Assembly (NCBI GenBank): GCA_023487615.1
Contig: JAMDBH010000108.1
Span: 1 to 5,633, forward strand
Direction: 5' to 3'
Source of the DNA: Gammaproteobacteria bacterium
GTDB lineage: Bacteria; Pseudomonadota; Gammaproteobacteria; SURF-13
Length of the DNA stretch: 5,633 nt
The translations under genes and the position numbers were made by a program. Shown here in pieces: positions 1-5,199 of the stretch. The notes beneath the pieces are model-generated. The model made no database searches. It was not told the origin of the DNA and was given only the letters and a program-made list of their open reading frames with translations. Numbering within the stretch: position 1 is the stretch's first letter; every line of letters begins with the position of its first letter.

Positions 1-314
1 GCGGCCAGCCAAAACAGCACGCCGATCAGCGCGTCCTGGACCTCCGGCCAGGGCCGTGGGGTGTAAACCAGCAGCCAGGCGCCGAGCAACGCGGCGCTCA
101 GCGCGGCAAGCTGCACCTGCCAGCCCTGCGGCTGCCAACCGAACAGATGCGCGAGCATCACGCCGAGCCCCGCGATCTGCGCGATGGCAAGATCAATGAA
201 CACGATGCCGCGTGTGAGCACCTGCATGCCAAGCGGCACGTGCGTGGCGAGCACCAGCAGCCCGGCCAACAATGCCGGCCCCAGGATACTCAAGTCCAGT
301 CCCGCGTCGTTCAT
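1..314 (-). CDS. Metal (zinc/manganese-type) ABC transporter permease, ABC-3 family, partial (3' end outside window)
   Basis: This is the inner-membrane channel of a metal-importing ABC transporter, which would receive metal from the binding protein encoded just upstream. Only the first 104 residues are visible. They are strongly hydrophobic: a first span at about residues 10-31, a second region at about 36-59 with the segment GIVFIDLAIAQIAGLG, and a third at about 66-84. The FIDLAIAQIAGLG segment is what I recognise from ABC-3 (ZnuB/MntB-like) permeases. The ATG overlaps the TGA stop of the binding-protein gene in an ATGA junction, which implies translational coupling and fixes the start. 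The family link is known biology; zinc as substrate is inferred from the neighbour. The cognate ATPase is not in the window. Confidence 0.85.
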   Translation of the reverse strand, partial: MNDAGLDLSILGPALLAGLLVLATHVPLGMQVLTRGIVFIDLAIAQIAGLGVMLAHLFGWQPQGWQVQLAALSAALLGAWLLVYTPRPWPEVQDALIGVLFWLA

Positions 315-1216
315 CGCGCGGCCTCGAGTAGGCGTTGCACGGTATCGTCAAACAGACTGAACAAATCTTGCGAGCGTTCATTCCCTCCCACGGTGAACGG
401 CAACACCACGGCCGGGATGCTTGCGCGCTCCGCGAGCCACTCGGAGGGACGGCCATCGTTGTAGGCCGCGCGCAGGATCATTTTGGCGGGTTGCTGCTGC
501 AATTTGGCGAGCACCCCGGCGAGATAGGTGCTGCTCGGTTCCACACCCGGTTTGGGTTCCAATGCGGCCACTTCTACCAGCCCCAGCCAGCGTGTGAGAT
601 ACGTCCAGGACTTGTGCTGCACCACCACACCGGTTCCTTTAAGCATGGTCGCTTGCCGTTCCCAGCGGGCGATGGCGTTGCCCCAACGCGCGGAGAAATC
701 CGCCGCGCGTTTCTGATAGTCCGCCGCGTGTGCAGGGTCGAGTTCTGCGAGACGCGCGCTGAGTGCCGCTGCGACATGCGCGATATTGCGCGGATCGGTT
801 TGGATGTGCGGATTGCCACTTGCGTGCACGTCGCCTTGTGCGCGGTCAAGCGTGGCGGGTACTTCGAGCAGCATTACGTAACGCGCCGCTTCGAAATAAC
901 CCGGCGCGCCCGGTTGAGTCTTGGCGTTGCCCGATTGTTGCAATAATACCGGCAGCCAGCCGATCTCCAGTTCCGCACCGGTGCATACCACAAGATCCGC
1001 GTTGCGCGCCCTGGCGATCAGGCTCGGCCTAGCCTCGATGTGGTGCGGGTCTTGTAAGGCCGTGGTGGCGCTGCTTACCTTGACCAGATCGCCGCCAAGT
1101 TCCTGTGCCAGGCTCGCCCATTCCGGTTCGCAGGCCAGGATGTTCAAGGCCGCGTGTGCAGGATGGGCAAAGGTTACGAGAACAACAATAATCCATGCTG
1201 ATAGCCATTTATTCAT
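311..1216 (-). CDS. Periplasmic metal-binding protein of an ABC importer, ZnuA/TroA-like (cluster A-I)
   Basis: This is a solute-binding protein that captures a divalent metal, probably zinc, in the periplasm and hands it to the adjacent permease. It has 301 residues, a normal family length. A signal peptide spans residues 1-22, with a hydrophobic core and an AHA cleavage site before ALN. Candidate metal ligands sit at the places usual for the family: the His pair 58-59 in DPHHIEARPS, His137 in GNPHIQTDPRN, His201 in VVQHKSW and Asp254 in AYNDGRPSEW. The stretch between the first and second ligand carries no His-rich loop of the kind seen in enterobacterial ZnuA, so it is closer to the loopless TroA/MntA layout. 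The start is supported by AAGGAG six bases upstream of the ATG. The stop overlaps the permease start by 4 bases. Ligand set favours zinc, but manganese or another divalent metal cannot be excluded. Confidence 0.9.
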   Translation of the reverse strand: MNKWLSAWIIVVLVTFAHPAHAALNILACEPEWASLAQELGGDLVKVSSATTALQDPHHIEARPSLIARARNADLVVCTGAELEIGWLPVLLQQSGNAKTQPGAPGYFEAARYVMLLEVPATLDRAQGDVHASGNPHIQTDPRNIAHVAAALSARLAELDPAHAADYQKRAADFSARWGNAIARWERQATMLKGTGVVVQHKSWTYLTRWLGLVEVAALEPKPGVEPSSTYLAGVLAKLQQQPAKMILRAAYNDGRPSEWLAERASIPAVVLPFTVGGNERSQDLFSLFDDTVQRLLEAAR

Positions 1217-1222
1217 GTGCCG

Positions 1223-1228
1223 CTCCTT
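1223..1228 (-). promoter_or_regulatory. Ribosome binding site of the metal-binding protein gene
   Basis: AAGGAG on the minus strand, six bases before the ATG at 1216. It supports this start and shows that the gene has its own strong initiation site despite lying downstream of the barrel gene. Confidence 0.8.
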
Positions 1229-1254
1229 AGGGAAGTTCTGAAAAATATATCGCC

Positions 1255-1335
1255 AACCGCCAAGACGCCAAGGTCACCAAGAAAAAGGCGTGAATTGCAA
1301 GGTAAAATCATGGCGTTCTTGGCGTCTTGGCGGTT
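1255..1335. repeat. Palindromic intergenic element with 18-bp perfect inverted arms (REP/MITE-like)
   Basis: The left arm AACCGCCAAGACGCCAAG (1255-1272) is the exact reverse complement of 1318-1335. Similarity continues imperfectly inward for about ten more bases on each side (to about 1282 and 1308). Each arm is built from tandem CGCCAAG-type units: the left one reads CGCCAAG, CGCCAAG, then CACCAAG. The intervening 45 bases contain no ORF. It fills most of the 143-base gap between the barrel gene and the binding-protein gene. I see no target-site duplication at its edges. It does not look like an ordinary terminator: no T-run follows the stem directly on either strand, although the minus strand reaches ATATATTTTT about 5 bases further on. 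A dispersed palindromic repeat is my best reading; an mRNA hairpin modulating read-through is the alternative. Confidence 0.75.
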
Positions 1336-1359
1336 CAACATAAATAAATCAGGGATTCC

Positions 1360-2736
1360 TTAGAATTTGTGCCCGCCATGCGCACCCAGGCTCATGATGT
1401 ACTGTAGGTAGAATTGATTGTCGGTTTCATCGGTACGCGCCTTATCGTGCGCAAACTGAATACGGAAACGGCTAAATTCGCTGGGTGAATAATCAATCAT
1501 TAGACTGTAACGTGATGGGTTGTGATTCGGAATCAATAAATTACCGCTGTTGGCGCCGTAATCCACGTGTCCCACGTCCAGCCAGTCGCCGCGCAAACCT
1601 ATGCGCCAGCGCGGTATGAACTGATACACCCCTTGCAGGTAAAGGCCCGATTGTGTGGAGGAGTAATCGCCTGCCTGCGTTCCGAGCGAGGCGCTGTCAA
1701 GATCGTAGCCCAGGGTGCCGTCCTCGCGGCGGCGGAAATATTCGCCCTGTAAATTGAAGTTGGTCACGCCGGAGTTGCCGCCCGGTGCATACTTCCAGAT
1801 GAAATCCGCGATCCATAGATCACTATCGCCGCTGAATGAATTGGCAACCTCCACACCACTGACATCGGTGTCGCTGTATTCGCGTGCGCGCGGCGCGGCG
1901 TGCAGCCGGGAGAGGCCCGCGCGCCAACTGTGGCTTGCGCCCACGTCGCCGCCGGTATGCGTGAACAGGCTGTAGGCTCCGGCATTGTTACTGTTGCGCT
2001 CGCTGCCCGGAAAGTTGCTGCCGCGCCCCGCTTCGCCGCCGAGTTCCAGATAGGTGTCGGTGGGCGCAACCCACTTCACCTGCACGCCTTCGGTGCCGAA
2101 CTGCCGGCCTAGAAACGCCTGATAGGCGAGCGGATTGTCCACGAAGTCCCAGGTGTGCGCGTGATGTTCGTTGAGATAACCTATCCCGGAGTAAAAACGT
2201 CCGGCCTTCGCGGTCAGTCCGTGCGAGAGCGCAGTGGTTTGCACGAAACCCTCTTCCACGGAGATAGAGTCATCCGGCGCTATGGCGAGCGTGGCGAGGC
2301 CGTAGAAATAGGGGTCAATATTGGCACTCAGCACCAATTCTGATTCGGCCAGACTGAAGCCGCGTGTGCCCGGCCCGATCTCGCCGCCGGGCTGAAATCC
2401 GCTGATGCGGTAACTGTCCGGGTTGCGTTGGAGATTGCTATAGGCGCCGGACAGAATCAGCGAGATGTCCGGATTGGAGGCGTTGCCGCGCGTGACCCTA
2501 GGCGCCGAGGCTGTTTCCGCGAGAGGTTCGCTGGACGACGCGCGGATTCCCTTACCTTGCTCGACATCCTTAAGCCGCTTCTCCAAGCGTTGGATACGCG
2601 CCTCATACGTTTCTCTGACCTGCTTAATTTCCTCACGAAGCTGTTGCAATTCGTCGTTGCCCGACGCGGCGGTGAACAGCGGATAAACCAAAGTCAAGCC
2701 GAGCAGGCTTGACGCAAATGCCCTGTGCGACGACAT
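1360..2736 (-). CDS. Predicted outer-membrane beta-barrel protein with N-terminal coiled coil, metal-locus associated
   Basis: The protein has 458 residues from the chosen ATG. It begins with a signal peptide (about residues 1-25, hydrophobic core LLGLTLVYPLF). A charged heptad-like coiled coil follows at about 28-60 (DELQQLREEIKQVRETYEAR and onward), then a linker to about 88. The rest has alternating polar and aromatic strands typical of a transmembrane barrel, ending in a C-terminal Phe (GGHKF), the usual outer-membrane assembly signal. A His cluster HHAH is at 191-194. The coiled coil plus barrel recalls porins of the OprP/phosphoselective type, but I cannot name the family with certainty. 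Its position directly upstream of the metal-binding protein gene suggests a role in passing metal through the outer membrane; that is inference. The ATG at 2736 is preferred over the in-frame GTG at 2742 because GTG overlaps the Shine-Dalgarno. Confidence 0.8.
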   Translation of the reverse strand: MSSHRAFASSLLGLTLVYPLFTAASGNDELQQLREEIKQVRETYEARIQRLEKRLKDVEQGKGIRASSSEPLAETASAPRVTRGNASNPDISLILSGAYSNLQRNPDSYRISGFQPGGEIGPGTRGFSLAESELVLSANIDPYFYGLATLAIAPDDSISVEEGFVQTTALSHGLTAKAGRFYSGIGYLNEHHAHTWDFVDNPLAYQAFLGRQFGTEGVQVKWVAPTDTYLELGGEAGRGSNFPGSERNSNNAGAYSLFTHTGGDVGASHSWRAGLSRLHAAPRAREYSDTDVSGVEVANSFSGDSDLWIADFIWKYAPGGNSGVTNFNLQGEYFRRREDGTLGYDLDSASLGTQAGDYSSTQSGLYLQGVYQFIPRWRIGLRGDWLDVGHVDYGANSGNLLIPNHNPSRYSLMIDYSPSEFSRFRIQFAHDKARTDETDNQFYLQYIMSLGAHGGHKF

Positions 2737-2741
2737 GACCA

Positions 2742-2747
2742 CTCCTC
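2742..2747 (-). promoter_or_regulatory. Ribosome binding site that decides the barrel-protein start
   Basis: GAGGAG on the minus strand lies five bases before the ATG at 2736. The in-frame GTG codon at 2742-2740 begins at the last base of this site, so it is unlikely to be the true start. Confidence 0.75.
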
Positions 2748-2799
2748 ATATAAAAACAAACACACGAAGCCGCGCATGGCGGCAATTGGATGCTTTGCT

Positions 2800-3114
2800 T
2801 TATACGAGGACGGGTGGGGCGCGCGAGCGGTAAAGCCCGTTGAATGCGCGGGTGAGGGGAGTTGAAGCGGGTTGCGGTGCGGCAGATTCGATGCCAGGCA
2901 GCACCGCCAGCACAGGCGCGGAGATTAGGGCCGTGCCGGTTTGTGCATAGCTCGCGCACAGCTCGCATACCTTGTCATGAGGCAGCGGGCCGCTGTCTTG
3001 GGAATTTTCTTGCCCGCCGTTTTGTAGGTGTGACAAGGCATGCGCGGCGGCGCCCTGCTGTACGCACAACAGTAGCGCGATCAAAATGCTATGCAGCAAG
3101 GTTCTTAAACGCAT
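2800..3114 (-). CDS. Small exported Cys/His protein with CxxC motif (DUF2946-like)
   Basis: A 104-residue protein of unknown function. Residues 1-24 form a signal peptide (basic start, core LLHSILIALLLCV, then GAAA). The mature part would begin HALSHL, followed by a polar stretch, then PHDKVCELCASYAQTG with Cys50 and Cys53 in a CxxC arrangement. A hydrophobic, Pro/Ala-rich segment follows (about 61-84), and the C-terminus is YRSRAPPVLV. The length, CxxC and this tail resemble the small DUF2946-type proteins found near metal-transport genes in proteobacteria; that match is from memory and moderate. It lies 42 bases after the amidotransferase gene and 63 bases before the barrel gene, all on one strand. 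A role in periplasmic metal handling is inferred from context. The start has no convincing Shine-Dalgarno, but no better in-frame ATG exists nearby and the signal peptide fits this one. Confidence 0.75.
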   Translation of the reverse strand: MRLRTLLHSILIALLLCVQQGAAAHALSHLQNGGQENSQDSGPLPHDKVCELCASYAQTGTALISAPVLAVLPGIESAAPQPASTPLTRAFNGLYRSRAPPVLV

Positions 3115-3155
3115 GCTAAAAACGCTTACACTCGGGTGATATTGCAGGACCGTTT

Positions 3156-4940
3156 TTAAGTATAGATATTATCTACATTGAGTTGCAACCAATATTCCAG
3201 CAGCGCCAGTTGCCACAGCTTGCTGCCGTTGAGCGGCGTCATGTGTTGCTCGGGCGCGGCGAGCAGTTTTTCCACATAGGGGCGTTGAAACAGGCCGCGC
3301 TGGCGGCAGGCCTCCGAATGCAGTACCTCGCGCATGAAATTCAGGAATTCGCCGCGCACGTATTTCAGCGCGGGCATGGGGAAATAGCCCTTGGGGCGGT
3401 CAATCACGGCGTCCGGCAGCAGGCCGCGTGCGATCACCTTCAACGGGTGTTTGCCGCCGCTCTTGAGTTTTAATTCCGGAGGCATGGCGGTGGCGAGTTC
3501 TACCAATTCGTAATCGAGAAACGGCACTCGCGCCTCCAAGCCCCAGGCCATGGTCATGTTGTCCACGCGCTTGACCGGATCGTCCACGACGAGCGTGGTG
3601 ACATCCATGCGTAGCACGCGATCCATAAACGTATCCGCTCCAGGCTCGGCAAGCAGTTGTTCGACTAACCGCGCGCTATGATCCGCGCCGTGATAATCAG
3701 GCGCAACGGTTTCTAAAAATTCCTGGTGTGTGCGGTCAAAGTAATGTTTGCGAAAGCGCTCTAAATCACTGCCATGCTCCTGCTGCATAAGCGGATACCA
3801 GAAATAGCCGCCGAATACTTCATCCGCGCCTTGTCCGCTCTGCACCACCTTCACTTCTTTTGCCACACGCTCGGCCAGCAGATAAAACGCCACTGCGTCT
3901 TGTCCCACCATGGGCTCGGACATGTTGCGCACACACTCCGGCAGGCGTGCAAGCACTTCGTGGTTGGGGATTAAAAAACGATGGTGCTGTGTCGCGTAAC
4001 GCTCGGCGACCTGATCTGAAAATTCAAACTCGCTGCCCTTTTCCGCGCCCACGTCTTCAAAGCCGATAGAAAATGTAAGCAGATTTTTTTGTCCGGCCTC
4101 GGCGAGCAGCGCCACGATCAAGCTGGAATCGAGCCCGCCGGAGAGCAACACGCCGACCGGCACGTCGGCAATCTCGCGGCGTTTTTCCACCGCCTCACGC
4201 AGTTTTTGATGGATGGCTTCGATCCACTCTTGTTCGGGTTTCGGCTGCGACGGGTGCTGCGCGTTGAGCTGCCAATAATGGCGTGTGGTGATGCGGGCAT
4301 GCGGATCCACGGTCATGGTCGTGGCGGGCGCGAGCTTGCGTATGCCTTGCAATATCGTGCGCGGCGCGGGTACTACGGCATGTAGCGTGAGTTGATGATG
4401 CAGCGCAATGGGATCAATATCTGTATCCACGCCGCCCGCCACAAGCAGCGCCTGAGGGGTGGAGGCGAAGCGCAAATAATTTTGAGTGTGGTTGTAATAC
4501 AGCGGTTTGATGCCTAAGCGGTCGCGCGCCAGAAACAGTGTTTGCCGGGTCTCGTCCCAGATGGCGAAGGCGAACATGCCGTGCAGCCGCTCCACGCAGC
4601 GATCGCCCCATGCGGCGTAGGCCTTGAGTATGACTTCGGTATCACCGCCGGAAAAAAATGTGTAGCCTTGCGCTTGCAGTTCGGTGCGCAGGGTTTGATA
4701 GTTATAGATAGTGCCGTTGAAGACGATGCTGAGACCCCGCTCGTTATCCACCAGAGGCTGGTGCGAGCGTTGCGATAAATCAATGATCGCGAGCCTGCGA
4801 TGGCCGAAGGCGAGTGGGCCGTCTTGATAATAGCCGCTGTCGTCCGGCCCACGCCGGGCAAGCGCCGCGGTCATGCGTTCCACCGCACGCCTATCCGGCG
4901 CCAAGCCGTCAAATCGTAGTTCACCGCTGATCCCACACAT
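3156..4940 (-). CDS. Asparagine-synthetase-family amidotransferase, probable N-acetylglutaminylglutamine amidotransferase
   Basis: A complete 594-residue class II glutamine amidotransferase/synthetase. The N-terminal glutaminase half starts MCGISGELRF: Cys2 is the nucleophile and fixes the start. It also carries GHRRL (Arg49), FNGTIYN (73-80) and GGDTE (98-102). The synthetase half has the ATP-binding SGGLDSS loop at 267-273 and SGQGADEVFGGY at 368-379. The overall pattern, especially MSEPMVGQDAVAFYLL, VDDPVKRVDNMTMAWGLEAR and the near-terminal GSKLWQLALLEYWL, matches what I know of the enzyme that amidates N-acetylglutaminylglutamine to the osmoprotectant NAGGN (AsnO of Sinorhizobium meliloti, PA3459 of Pseudomonas). 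It would act in the cytoplasm using glutamine and ATP. The usual partner gene (ngg) is not adjacent on either side. A general AsnB, or an amidotransferase for another peptide or glycan, remains possible. No clear Shine-Dalgarno precedes the ATG. Confidence 0.85.
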   Translation of the reverse strand: MCGISGELRFDGLAPDRRAVERMTAALARRGPDDSGYYQDGPLAFGHRRLAIIDLSQRSHQPLVDNERGLSIVFNGTIYNYQTLRTELQAQGYTFFSGGDTEVILKAYAAWGDRCVERLHGMFAFAIWDETRQTLFLARDRLGIKPLYYNHTQNYLRFASTPQALLVAGGVDTDIDPIALHHQLTLHAVVPAPRTILQGIRKLAPATTMTVDPHARITTRHYWQLNAQHPSQPKPEQEWIEAIHQKLREAVEKRREIADVPVGVLLSGGLDSSLIVALLAEAGQKNLLTFSIGFEDVGAEKGSEFEFSDQVAERYATQHHRFLIPNHEVLARLPECVRNMSEPMVGQDAVAFYLLAERVAKEVKVVQSGQGADEVFGGYFWYPLMQQEHGSDLERFRKHYFDRTHQEFLETVAPDYHGADHSARLVEQLLAEPGADTFMDRVLRMDVTTLVVDDPVKRVDNMTMAWGLEARVPFLDYELVELATAMPPELKLKSGGKHPLKVIARGLLPDAVIDRPKGYFPMPALKYVRGEFLNFMREVLHSEACRQRGLFQRPYVEKLLAAPEQHMTPLNGSKLWQLALLEYWLQLNVDNIYT

Positions 4941-4985
4941 GTTTTTGGGTGCTTTGTCTGTTGCATTGTCGGGCGGGCTGCTTTA

Positions 4986-5030
4986 CTCTTTAAGCGGCTG
5001 TCTTAAGAGATCTCTGGCTCAATCAGAGAT
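4986..5030. repeat. Overlapping inverted repeats in the divergent spacer
   Basis: Three inverted repeats share bases. CTCTTTAAG (4986-4994) pairs with CTTAAGAG (5002-5009) with one bulged base. AGAGATCTCT (5006-5015) is a perfect 10-base palindrome. ATCTCTG (5010-5016) pairs perfectly with CAGAGAT (5024-5030) around a 7-base loop. They could be operator half-sites or mutually exclusive RNA hairpins in the leader of the rightward genes. No T-run follows, so this is not a complete intrinsic terminator. Confidence 0.55.
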
Positions 5031-5052
5031 TCCCTAGCCTTATCCCAACCAC

Positions 5053-5058
5053 GGAGGA
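5053..5058 (+). promoter_or_regulatory. Ribosome binding site of the 30-residue membrane protein
   Basis: GGAGGA, a near-perfect Shine-Dalgarno, lies nine bases before the ATG at 5068. Its strength is the main argument that this very short frame is translated. Confidence 0.8.
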
Positions 5059-5067
5059 TAAAAAACG

Positions 5068-5160
5068 ATGAAGAATCCGCTCGACTCTATTCTAGGAACC
5101 ATTATATCAGGGCTGGTATTGACGATTGTATTGGCGTTGATCGCCAACGCGATTGTATAA
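5068..5160 (+). CDS. 30-residue single-span membrane protein, unknown function
   Basis: A very short gene below usual annotation cut-offs. Its product starts MKNPLDSILG and continues as one hydrophobic segment (about residues 8-30, TIISGLVLTIVLALIANAIV), consistent with a single transmembrane helix and a short charged N-terminal tail. The lone Asn27 and Gly10/Gly15 are the only polar or small breaks in the helix. A strong GGAGGA Shine-Dalgarno precedes it. The next gene on the same strand starts 39 bases after its stop, so the two are probably cotranscribed. I do not recognise the family. By context it could be a small subunit or stabiliser of the following membrane protein, but a leader peptide is also possible. 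Confidence 0.65.
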   Translation: MKNPLDSILGTIISGLVLTIVLALIANAIV

Positions 5161-5187
5161 ACCGTTGACTGAGCTTCTACATTACAC

Positions 5188-5193
5188 AGAGGA
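5188..5193 (+). promoter_or_regulatory. Ribosome binding site deciding the PuuD-like start
   Basis: AGAGGA has six-base spacing to the ATG at 5200. The alternative ATG at 5194 directly abuts the site and would be too close. Confidence 0.7.
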
Positions 5194-5199
5194 ATGATT

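Larger units (their letters stand above)
4941..5067. promoter_or_regulatory. Divergent intergenic region between the amidotransferase and the 30-residue membrane protein genes
   Basis: This spacer must hold the promoters for both directions. I see no strong sigma-70 site. The best rightward candidate is TTGCAT (4961-4966) with TACTCT (4984-4989) at 17 bases spacing, a weak match. No convincing promoter is seen on the minus strand. The segment 4986-5030 is full of overlapping inverted repeats, listed separately. Confidence 0.5.

Noticed and set aside
147..464. A plus-strand open frame crossing the permease/binding-protein junction
   Set aside because: It runs antisense to two coupled genes, has an implausible composition and no convincing start site.
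335..946. A 203-codon plus-strand open frame opposite the binding-protein gene
   Set aside because: It is antisense to a well-supported gene with signal peptide, ligands and ribosome binding site. Its product is rich in Arg/His/Cys with no domain, as expected for a GC-rich shadow frame.
1255..1335. The palindromic element as an intrinsic transcription terminator
   Set aside because: Neither strand has a T-run directly after the stem; the nearest, on the minus strand, begins several bases later, and the 45-base loop is unusually large.
2769..2783. Small hairpin GCCGC/GCGGC with a T-rich stretch after it on the minus strand, a possible terminator of the small CxxC gene
   Set aside because: The stem is only five base pairs and the following TTCGTGTGTTTGTTTTT is interrupted, so it is too weak to call a terminator.
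2633..2968. A minus-strand frame bridging the small CxxC gene and the barrel gene
   Set aside because: It overlaps both real genes in another frame, lacks a signal or domain, and each real gene has its own coherent protein features.
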